This document shows, in pieces, positions 1 to 5,152 of a stretch of 5,873 nt of DNA. The stretch is from assembly GCA_030667725.1 (NCBI GenBank), contig DAOUVH010000077.1, positions 1-5,873 on the forward strand. The letters run 5' to 3'. Origin of the DNA: Candidatus Cloacimonadota bacterium (GTDB taxonomy: Bacteria; Cloacimonadota; Cloacimonadia; Cloacimonadales; TCS61). A program made the translations under genes and the position numbers. How positions within the stretch are numbered: the stretch's first letter is position 1; each line of letters begins with the position of its first letter. The notes under the pieces are model-generated. The model was given only the letters and a program-made list of their open reading frames with translations, made no database searches and was not told the origin of the DNA.

Positions 1-166
1 ATATGAAACTGCTTTCAATACACCCTATATAGCTGCTGAACGTGGTTATCTGGATGCAATTATACTACCAAGTGAAACCAGAATTCGATTGATCGATGCC
101 TTGGAAATTATGATTACCAAAAAGGAAGCACTCCCACCTAAGAAGCATGGAAATATTCCTGTTTAG
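1..166 (+). CDS. pccB: Acyl-CoA carboxylase/decarboxylase carboxyltransferase beta subunit, C-terminal end (5' partial)
   Basis: The reading frame is open from base 2 and gives 54 residues before a TAG stop at 164-166; the rest of the gene lies upstream. The peptide has the family's C-terminal signature: TPYIAAERGYLDAII, then PSETR and RLIDALE, ending in PPKKHGNIPV. This ending is typical of the roughly 510-residue carboxyltransferase subunits of propionyl-CoA carboxylase, methylmalonyl-CoA decarboxylase (MmdA) and the 12S subunit of methylmalonyl-CoA:pyruvate transcarboxylase. These proteins transfer carboxyl groups between an acyl-CoA and biotin on a carrier, as hexamers in the cytoplasm. 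The biotin carrier is probably the fused domain of the gene at 736-2640. Which of the three enzymes it is cannot be told from the C-terminus. The family is near certain; the pccB symbol is a convenience, and mmdA would be equally valid. Confidence 0.95.
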   Translation, partial: YETAFNTPYIAAERGYLDAIILPSETRIRLIDALEIMITKKEALPPKKHGNIPV

Positions 167-315
167 TTATTCTTTTTATAAAGATATTTATAGCCTTTAA
201 TAAAAATATGAATATCCAATATCGAAGAGAAGCCGTTTGCTATCGCAAGCCGACTTTTTGAACACGGAATGATGAAGGAAAAAATGAAAGAAGAAAGAGA
301 AAACATGATCTTTCC
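167..315. other. AT-rich then purine-rich non-coding gap, probably repeat-derived
   Basis: This is the first part of the 218-base gap between the carboxyltransferase gene and the small gene at 385. No frame looks like a protein. It contains a weak AT-only hairpin (177-182 with 187-192, loop GATA) without a T-tract, so it is not a convincing terminator. A small hairpin follows around TTGC-TATC-GCAA, and then a purine-rich run of GAATGATGAAGG and GAAAGAAGAAAGAG type (about 266-303). Non-coding sequence of this style often recurs in dispersed families near four-helix-bundle genes, but that is an impression. No second copy lies in the window. Confidence 0.5.
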
Positions 316-370
316 AACCTCGACCTCGACCTCGACCTTGATCTTGATCTTGACCTTGATCTTGACCTCG
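316..370. repeat. Hexanucleotide tandem repeat, consensus GACCTY/GATCTT, about nine units
   Basis: Eight consecutive hexamers occupy 322-369: three GACCTC/GACCTT variants, then alternating GATCTT and GACCTT, closing with GACCTC. A degenerate unit AACCTC sits at 316-321. Variation is confined to positions 3 and 6 (C/T transitions), as expected for an aging array. Read on the + strand one frame would give Asp-Leu dipeptides and another Thr-Ser/Leu-Ile; on the - strand they give Val-Glu/Val-Lys or Gln-Asp/Gly-Arg runs. None of these frames belongs to a credible gene. The array ends four bases before the AGGAG ribosome-binding site of the gene at 385, so it lies in that gene's leader. Confidence 0.95.
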
Positions 371-373
371 TTT

Positions 374-378
374 AGGAG
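374..378 (+). promoter_or_regulatory. Ribosome-binding site that fixes the TTG start at 385
   Basis: AGGAG stands six bases before TTG at 385-387. The only other in-frame candidate is ATG at 421, which has no comparable site and would remove the basic N-terminal helix. This supports the rarer TTG start. Confidence 0.75.
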
Positions 379-384
379 ATAATT

Positions 385-555
385 TTGAAAGAGAAACATA
401 AAAAACTAAAAGCTGCGATAATGGGAGTTCTTTATTATCTGCAGCAACAAGAAGATGAGAATAATTCCAAACCAGAAAAGCAATGGACACAATCTGGTCG
501 TGAGATCATTATGCAAAACAGAATGATGGTTCAGCGGAGAGGGCTTACGCGGTAA
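385..555 (+). CDS. Small carboxylase-operon protein (56 residues), probable accessory subunit
   Basis: A 56-codon gene starts at TTG and ends at TAA 553-555. The start is chosen because AGGAG lies six bases upstream. The product begins with a basic segment (MKEKHKKLK) and a short hydrophobic/amphipathic stretch, AAIMGVLYYL (residues 10-19). A polar linker rich in Q, E, D and N follows. The C-terminus carries W-T-Q-S-G-R-E-I-I-M (residues 34-43) and then basic residues. A 'W..aGR.e.m..R' tail is, from memory, common in small proteins encoded beside biotin-dependent carboxylases and decarboxylases (MmdD/OadG-like tails and unnamed accessory subunits). Unlike OadG it has no full membrane span, so it would be a soluble assembly or docking peptide. 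It sits between the carboxyltransferase and the 5S/biotin gene on the same strand. That it is a real gene is likely; its role is inferred. Confidence 0.65.
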   Translation: MKEKHKKLKAAIMGVLYYLQQQEDENNSKPEKQWTQSGREIIMQNRMMVQRRGLTR

Positions 556-563
556 TGCAAGTA

Positions 564-595
564 AGAGAATAAGCGAAGAAGAGAATAAGGGAAGA
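564..595. repeat. Two tandem 16-base purine-rich units
   Basis: Bases 564-579 and 580-595 are adjacent direct copies of AGAGAATAAGCGAAGA, differing only at C574 versus G590. A decayed partial third unit (AGGGAAA) follows at 596-602. The tract lies just after the stop of the small gene and just before the four-helix-bundle remnant. Its AAGCGAAGAAG core (571-581) has an inverted 10-of-11 match, CTTCCTCGCTT, at 696-706 beyond the remnant. Confidence 0.9.
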
Positions 596-706
596 AGGGA
601 AATTGAGATGCATAAAGATCTGGATATTTGGAAATTAGGAATTGAACTTATTGAGGATATCTATAAAATACATGAAAAATAAAACCGCTTAAGCGCTTCC
701 TCGCTT
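571..706. repeat. Imperfect inverted repeat bracketing the four-helix remnant
   Basis: AAGCGAAGAAG at 571-581 and CTTCCTCGCTT at 696-706 are inverted matches at 10 of 11 positions, lying either side of the remnant at 608-682. A perfect 10-base palindrome, CGCTTAAGCG (686-695), abuts the right arm. The pair could be the ends of a small dispersed element or chance within low-complexity sequence. Confidence 0.35.
608..682 (+). pseudogene. Truncated S23/four-helix-bundle protein gene (first helix only)
   Basis: ATG 608 to TAA 680-682 encodes 24 residues: M-H-K-D-L-D-I-W-K-L-G-I-E-L followed by I-E-D-I-Y-K-I-H-E-K. This closely matches the N-terminal helix of the S23 / '23S rRNA intervening-sequence protein' four-helix-bundle family, whose hallmark opening is (K/H)DLxxWKxxxxLxxxIYxxxxxFP. 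Full members are about 115-130 residues. Here the gene stops just where 'FP' would follow, and no other frame downstream resumes the family sequence. The usual function is unclear; these genes occur in rRNA intervening sequences and as many dispersed genomic copies, and the related Avd protein works in diversity-generating retroelements. With one helix only, a functional product is unlikely, so I call it a remnant. It lies within the carboxylase operon, 53 bases before the next start. Confidence 0.65.
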
Positions 707-724
707 TTGCACTTATTCATTTAC

Positions 725-729
725 GGAGG
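725..729 (+). promoter_or_regulatory. Ribosome-binding site of the OadA/PycB-type gene
   Basis: GGAGG lies six bases before ATG 736. In-frame ATGs at 766 and 775 are alternatives, with only a GGAG at 762-765 in front of the latter. The stronger, better spaced site favours 736. Confidence 0.85.
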
Positions 730-735
730 AAATAA

Positions 736-2640
736 ATGATATTAGATAAACATGGCGTTCTGGAGATGACGAAGATGAATTACGATCCTGCACGTCCGAA
801 AGCAACAAATCCGATAAAGATACAGGATGTAAGTCTTCGGGATGGACATCAGAGTCTTTTTGCTACTCGAGGTAGAACTGAAGACATGATACCTGTTGCT
901 AAAATGATGGATGATATTGGATTCTACTCAATAGAAATGTGGGGTGGTGCAACTTTTGATGTAATGCATCGTTTCCTTAATGAAGATCCATGGGAAAGAA
1001 TTAGAACCCTAAAAAAAATTATAAAGAAAACACCATTTTCTATGCTGCTTCGTGGACAGAATGTGGTTGGGTATAGAAATTATGCAGACGATGTTGTAGA
1101 AGCTTTTGTCCAACGTGCAAGTGATAACGGAATTGATATCTTTCGTGTATTTGACGCACTCAATGATTTCCGAAATTTCCAAACTGTTGTGAAGGTGATC
1201 AAAAAAAATAATAAGCATTTTCAAGGTACAATCTGCTACTCTCTCACAGAACCCAGGATGGGCGGACAAACATATAATCTAGATTATTATTTAGAGAAGG
1301 CTAAGCAGTTGGAAGAATTTGGTGCAGACACCATTTGTATTAAGGATATGGCTGGACTTATTGCTCCTTATGATGCCTACAATCTGGTAAAAGCACTCAA
1401 AGAGCAAACAGATATTCCAATTCATCTTCATACTCATTTCACATCCGGAATGGGTGATCTTACACTTTTCAAAGCTATCGAAGCTGGAGTAGATATCATC
1501 GATACGTGTATGGCACCTTATGCATACAGAACTTCTCATCCTGCTGTGGAACCTCTTGTAATTTCTCTTTTGGGAACTAACCGCGATAGTGGACTGGATA
1601 TCAATAAGTTAGCTGAAATCGATAAGGAAATGGAGAAAGTAATTCCAAAATACAAGCATTTTTTCGATGATACAAAAAATGCGATAATAGATACAAATGT
1701 GATTCTTCATCAAACTCCGGGTGGAATGCTTTCCAACCTAGTAAACCAACTCCGCCAGATGGATGCACTTGATAAGTTGGATGAAGTATTTGAAACACTT
1801 CCAAAGGTGCGGAAGCAGCTTGGACAGGTTCCGCTGGTTACTCCTACAAGCCAAATTATAGGTATACAAACTGTGAATAACGTGTTATTCGATAAAGATG
1901 GTGAAGAGTTTTCCAATATCACAGAACAGGTGAAAGATCTATGCTTTGGACTTTATGGAAAGACAACTCTTCCAATTGATGAAATTGTACGAAAGAAAGC
2001 ATTGAAAGGTTATCCTCGTGGTGAAACTCCAATCACGACCAGACCCGGTGATACACTAGAACCGGAACTTCTAAAAGTACAAGAAGAGGTTAAGGGTTTG
2101 GCAAGAGATATTGATGATGAGGTTCTCTGTGCACTATATCCTGTTACCGGCAAGAAATTCCTCAGTTGGAAATACGGGCTTGAGAATATTCCAGAGGATG
2201 TAAAACCAAAGACATTGGATGATGTACAAGAGGAAAAGGAACTCATTAATAAAGCACTTTCTGGTGAACTAACAACGAAAAAAGTGAAACCTGCTAATGC
2301 AAGAGCTTTTGACGTTTATGTGGATGGTGAACATTTTAATGTGGAGGTTGCAGATCCAAACGCAAGACAGATGGGAATCGTTGTTAAGAAAAAAGAGGAA
2401 ATTGCATATGGTGATAACTCCGGCAATTTAGTTGCTCCCATACCCGGTATGATTATTGAATATCAGAAGAAAGTTGGAGATAAAGTAAAAGCCGGAGATA
2501 CTATAGTTGTGTTGGAAGCTATGAAGATGTTCAATAATCTTAGTGCTCCATGTGATGGTACTGTAAAGAACAATGTCCGTAAAGCTGGTGACTCTGTTGC
2601 TAAAGGTGATATTCTTTGTCAAATTGAACCTAAAGAATAG
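736..2640 (+). CDS. oadA: Pyruvate/oxaloacetate carboxyltransferase fused to a biotinyl domain (OadA/PycB/5S-1.3S type)
   Basis: The 634-residue cytoplasmic protein has three parts. Residues about 26-300 form the TIM-barrel carboxyltransferase (HMGL-like) with R35-D-G-H-Q-S40, MWGGATFDV (68-76) and LLRGQNVVGYR (104-114). Metal ligands by family analogy are D36, the carbamylated lysine K203 in CIKDMAG, and H232/H234 in HLHTH. T266 in TSHP is the likely catalytic threonine. Residues about 310-500 are the PYC/OADA conserved domain (TPTSQIIGIQ at 369-378). A charged linker leads to a strand with FDVYVDGE (525-532) and the biotinyl domain (about 565-632), with biotin on K597 of EAMKM, 37 residues from the end. 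No biotin carboxylase domain is present. The enzyme moves carboxyl between oxaloacetate/pyruvate and biotin. Beside a PccB/MmdA gene, a transcarboxylase or methylmalonyl-CoA-linked role is likely; an OadA of a sodium pump or PycB of a two-subunit pyruvate carboxylase remain possible, since no OadB or PycA gene is visible. Confidence 0.93.
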   Translation: MILDKHGVLEMTKMNYDPARPKATNPIKIQDVSLRDGHQSLFATRGRTEDMIPVAKMMDDIGFYSIEMWGGATFDVMHRFLNEDPWERIRTLKKIIKKTPFSMLLRGQNVVGYRNYADDVVEAFVQRASDNGIDIFRVFDALNDFRNFQTVVKVIKKNNKHFQGTICYSLTEPRMGGQTYNLDYYLEKAKQLEEFGADTICIKDMAGLIAPYDAYNLVKALKEQTDIPIHLHTHFTSGMGDLTLFKAIEAGVDIIDTCMAPYAYRTSHPAVEPLVISLLGTNRDSGLDINKLAEIDKEMEKVIPKYKHFFDDTKNAIIDTNVILHQTPGGMLSNLVNQLRQMDALDKLDEVFETLPKVRKQLGQVPLVTPTSQIIGIQTVNNVLFDKDGEEFSNITEQVKDLCFGLYGKTTLPIDEIVRKKALKGYPRGETPITTRPGDTLEPELLKVQEEVKGLARDIDDEVLCALYPVTGKKFLSWKYGLENIPEDVKPKTLDDVQEEKELINKALSGELTTKKVKPANARAFDVYVDGEHFNVEVADPNARQMGIVVKKKEEIAYGDNSGNLVAPIPGMIIEYQKKVGDKVKAGDTIVVLEAMKMFNNLSAPCDGTVKNNVRKAGDSVAKGDILCQIEPKE

Positions 2641-2665
2641 GAAAACTGAGATATAATTAATAAGT

Positions 2666-2693
2666 AAAAGCCCTGCAAATGCGGGGCTTTTTT
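2666..2693 (+). terminator. Rho-independent terminator, possibly bidirectional
   Basis: An 11-bp stem pairs AAAAGCCCTGC (2666-2676) with GCGGGGCTTTT (2681-2691), with one T-G wobble, around an AAAT loop, and is followed by further T residues to 2693. It lies 25 bases after the carboxylase gene's stop. The A-run on the left arm gives a short T-run on the other strand, so the hairpin may also end the convergent gene whose stop is at 2723. Confidence 0.9.
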
Positions 2694-2722
2694 GTTCTTT
2701 ATTTAATTCGTAAATTAAAACA

Positions 2723-4129
2723 TTATTTCAAATATTTTTTATTCACCCAGCCTGACCATGATTCATCATCGGGTGTGATCGTAAATTTTATCCAATCGTT
2801 TTTCTCATCAACCACAAATACAGTAACACCTTTCATTAATTTTCCTATCGGATCAATCGCATAATAAGTTCCAGGTCCAATACGGATATTGATATCATTA
2901 GAATTACAGGTCATTGTTTTCTGTTGCTTTTCATCTTTAGATTGATATTTAGGATCAATCGGATACTGGATAGGTTCAGTGAGAGATTCATCCTGAACTT
3001 TTGCTTTCTGTTTTGTAGGTCGAGGAGCAACTGTGCTTACTCCGGGACTGGGTACAATCCAATAATCTGAAACGATTGGTACCTCTCTCTTCAGTTTGTC
3101 TCCCATTTTTGTAGCCTCAGATCTTGAATAAGAATCTGCCAGTCGAAGTCTGTAATAAGTAGTTCCATTCTTAGTTGTAGTCGTTATCTTGGCTCGGTAC
3201 CCTGCTTTTTCTAATATATTCTTTTTATCTTCAACGAAATTTCTTTTTGTATTTGCCAGGATCTGGATCTCATAATTACCACTCGAAGGAGATGTTGAAG
3301 TTTGGGAAGTTTTAATTACAGTTTCGCCGATTTGACCGGCACTTTTTCCATCTATGATCTCATCCAGCCAGAAAGAAGAAACATGCGGAGAAAGTTTTAC
3401 AACTTCATTTCCCAGCCTTTTCCCTTCCGCTTCACTATAAAGTCCACGCAATCGCAAACGATAAATAATATTTTTGTTTTTTGTGAATGTTAGTATTTTA
3501 GTTTTGTAGCCTTTTCGATCCAGATCTGTCTTTATCTGTTCAATTCTAGCATAATTACTGCTGGCAAGCAGTTGCACTTCACATTCTTTACCAAAATCTA
3601 TTTTCGTTTTAGTTATCTTGATCTCTTGTTCAAATTCTGGCTTCACCGGTTCTTTTTTAGAAGCTTCATCTGTTTTAGTCTTTTCTCCCATTGGTAATGT
3701 TGATGTCGTTCTGGTCTTTTGTTCTTCCAGCCAATAACCGTCAATTGAAGCATATTTCTTTTTTAGTTCTTCACCCAGACCAATAGCATCGTCCTCGCCG
3801 TATAAACCTGTAAGACGTAAGCGGTAAATTATCGTGCCTTCTCTCATTAATTTGGAAATTTCTGTTTCATAATTTCCCTGTTGCAATTTATTCTGGAGAT
3901 GTTTAATGTTGTCATATTTACTACTAGCCATTATCTGAAGAGAGAATAATTCTTCAAATTCGGGCAAAAGTGGTTCGCTGATTTCTTCTTTTATAACGGG
4001 CTGTTTAACAATCGTCTCTTCCGATTCGCTCTTCATATTATGTGTTACCGTTCCAATAACGAATCCGATTATTATAATTAAAGCTACTACGGCAATTATT
4101 ATAACAATGAGCTGTAGTACGTTCCTCAT
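2723..4129 (-). CDS. Membrane-anchored protein with three SPOR domains and a C-terminal SH3 domain
   Basis: The protein has 468 residues. Residues 5-28 form a very hydrophobic helix (LIVIIIAVVALIIII) without an obvious cleavage site, so it is probably an inner-membrane anchor with a periplasmic body. Three SPOR-type repeats follow at about 60-135, 182-256 and 285-358. Each opens with a strand of (F/V/I)-x-(L/I)-Q-(I/L)-(M/L)-A and has the core YRLRL, then a G/A-x-Y segment, then a closing strand before W (GYW, SFW, DYW). SPOR domains bind denuded glycan strands of peptidoglycan, usually at division septa. After a linker rich in P, K and Q (360-403) comes a bacterial SH3-like domain (about 404-468) with INIRIGPG, a hallmark of SH3b modules that bind cell-wall peptides, and a WSGWV motif near the end. 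The start is ATG 4129, with GAGGG seven bases upstream. The gene stands alone, convergent with the carboxylase operon and divergent from rsmE. A cell-envelope or division role is likely; the exact partner is unknown. Confidence 0.8.
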   Translation of the reverse strand: MRNVLQLIVIIIAVVALIIIIGFVIGTVTHNMKSESEETIVKQPVIKEEISEPLLPEFEELFSLQIMASSKYDNIKHLQNKLQQGNYETEISKLMREGTIIYRLRLTGLYGEDDAIGLGEELKKKYASIDGYWLEEQKTRTTSTLPMGEKTKTDEASKKEPVKPEFEQEIKITKTKIDFGKECEVQLLASSNYARIEQIKTDLDRKGYKTKILTFTKNKNIIYRLRLRGLYSEAEGKRLGNEVVKLSPHVSSFWLDEIIDGKSAGQIGETVIKTSQTSTSPSSGNYEIQILANTKRNFVEDKKNILEKAGYRAKITTTTKNGTTYYRLRLADSYSRSEATKMGDKLKREVPIVSDYWIVPSPGVSTVAPRPTKQKAKVQDESLTEPIQYPIDPKYQSKDEKQQKTMTCNSNDINIRIGPGTYYAIDPIGKLMKGVTVFVVDEKNDWIKFTITPDDESWSGWVNKKYLK

Positions 4130-4199
4130 ATCTTAACCCTCTAAATGTCGCAAAAATTCACAATTTATTAAATTTTAGCTAATTACAAATCTAATTGCT

Positions 4200-4229
4200 A
4201 TACTAAAATTACTCCGTATTCTTTTGCAA
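4200..4229 (-). promoter_or_regulatory. Weak candidate promoter for the SPOR gene
   Basis: On the - strand TTGCAA (4224-4229) is followed after 18 bases by TAGTAT (4200-4205), which lies about 70 bases before the ATG at 4129. Each box matches the sigma-70 consensus at four of six positions, so in such AT-rich DNA this is only a candidate. Confidence 0.2.
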
Positions 4230-4302
4230 GTTCTTTTTTTATATAGCATATCTATGTGATAAAAAATACTTTAACTTTTTTTGGCAATAAAAATATATTT
4301 TA

Positions 4303-4317
4303 ATAATTCAGAATTAT
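4303..4317. promoter_or_regulatory. Perfect 15-base dyad, possible operator
   Basis: ATAATTC (4303-4309) and GAATTAT (4311-4317) are exact inverted copies around A4310. The site lies about 100 bases before rsmE and 175 before the SPOR gene. It could bind a dimeric regulator, but AT-rich DNA yields such dyads easily by chance. Confidence 0.3.
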
Positions 4318-4414
4318 AAAAATATATAGAGTATGATTTATTATTACAAAGACTTTATTTGACATAATATAGAATATTCAATTTTCTTAAATGAAGAATT
4401 TCATAGGAGAATTT

Positions 4415-5146
4415 ATGCCTTGTTTTTATACACCAGAGATGAAGATAACTGATGATATTGTATTGATATCAGGAAACGAACATCATCATATTTGCCATGT
4501 TTTCCGCCGAAAAGAAGGAGATAAAATAATTCTATCCAATGGTAAGGGATTACTGGCTGAAGGTATTATTAATAGTGTTGAAAAGAAAGAAGTGACAGTA
4601 TCGATCAACAAAAGAACAGTATTGCAAATTTCTCAACCACAGGTTGCAATTGCTTTCCCTCTTTTAAAGAACAAACATGATAATATGATCATAGAGAAAT
4701 TAACAGAACTGGGTGTGAAAGATTTTTTCCCTATTACAACAGAAAGAACTGTTCGTAAGCCTTCTATGAACGCTGTAAAAAAATTCCAGAAAGTTGCAAT
4801 TGCTGCGATGAAACAGTGTGATAATGCCTTTTTGCCAAAGATACATGAAGTGCAATCTCTATTTGAGTTGATTGAGAAAATGGAAGATTTTATTCCTGTG
4901 GCAGCTCTGGAAATTGGAAAACATAAAACAATAAATGAGATCGTTACAAATTTAGAGATCAGATCAATCTGCATTATTATTGGACCAGAAGGTGGATTTG
5001 ATGAAAAAGAAATTGAATATTTACAAAAAGAGAATGTTGCAACTTTCACTTTAGGAAATCATATTTTGCGGGCAGAAACAGCAGCAATTGCAAGTGTTGC
5101 ACAATTAGCCGGTTATTATCTACAAAATAATCCTGAATATTATTAA
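4415..5146 (+). CDS. rsmE: 16S rRNA (uracil1498-N3)-methyltransferase RsmE
   Basis: The protein has 243 residues, the usual RsmE length. It methylates N3 of U1498 (E. coli numbering) in helix 44 of 16S rRNA, using S-adenosylmethionine, on the assembled 30S subunit. The N-terminal PUA-like part (about 1-70) carries the family's opening (MPCFYTP) and NEHHHICHVFRRKEGD (21-36). The SPOUT knot domain carries EKLTELGV (94-101), I-I-I-G-P-E-G-G-F (187-195) and LGNHILRAETAAI (213-225), the SAM-binding knot. The start is placed at ATG 4415 rather than the in-frame ATG 4391. AGGAG lies at 4405-4409, five bases before 4415, and family members begin with M-P/R-x-F right there. The next gene starts six bases after the stop, so the two are probably cotranscribed. 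Confidence 0.95.
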   Translation: MPCFYTPEMKITDDIVLISGNEHHHICHVFRRKEGDKIILSNGKGLLAEGIINSVEKKEVTVSINKRTVLQISQPQVAIAFPLLKNKHDNMIIEKLTELGVKDFFPITTERTVRKPSMNAVKKFQKVAIAAMKQCDNAFLPKIHEVQSLFELIEKMEDFIPVAALEIGKHKTINEIVTNLEIRSICIIIGPEGGFDEKEIEYLQKENVATFTLGNHILRAETAAIASVAQLAGYYLQNNPEYY

Positions 5147-5152
5147 AGAATT

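Larger units (their letters stand above)
4130..4414. other. AT-rich divergent intergenic region
   Basis: This 285-base spacer separates the start of the SPOR gene (- strand) from the rsmE start at 4415 and must hold both promoters. It is almost entirely A/T. Besides the dyad at 4303-4317, there is an exact 12-base direct repeat ATAAAAATATAT at 4287-4298 and 4316-4327. An AT-only inverted repeat (4235-4242 with 4259-4266) brackets a small ATAG/CTAT hairpin. A TTGACA at 4359-4364 resembles a -35 box for rsmE, but no good -10 follows at 16-18 bases. No coding sequence or RNA gene is recognisable. Confidence 0.8.

Noticed and set aside
177..192. Terminator after the carboxyltransferase gene
   Set aside because: The 6-bp stem is only A/T and no T-tract follows. 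A stop here would also separate subunits that appear to belong to one operon.
316..370. CRISPR array
   Set aside because: The units are six bases long and contiguous, without spacers.
269..382. A 37-codon + strand frame starting ATGATGAAGG and reading Thr-Ser/Leu-Ile repeats through the hexamer array
   Set aside because: It is low complexity, has no good ribosome-binding site, and its stop falls just after the next gene's ribosome-binding site. It is more likely chance.
163..490. Two antisense frames with Val-Glu/Val-Lys or Gln-Asp/Gly-Arg runs
   Set aside because: They owe their length to the hexamer array, overlap the small carboxylase gene or the spacer, and have no recognisable domain.
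608..682. Part of a diversity-generating retroelement (Avd is a four-helix-bundle protein)
   Set aside because: There is no reverse transcriptase and no template/variable repeat pair in the window, and only one helix remains.
4359..4364. TTGACA as a proven rsmE promoter
   Set aside because: No -10-like hexamer lies 16-18 bases downstream, so it is only mentioned in the spacer entry.
4633..5049. 138-codon antisense frame within rsmE
   Set aside because: It is a shadow of a well-supported gene, with no ribosome-binding site evidence and no domain.
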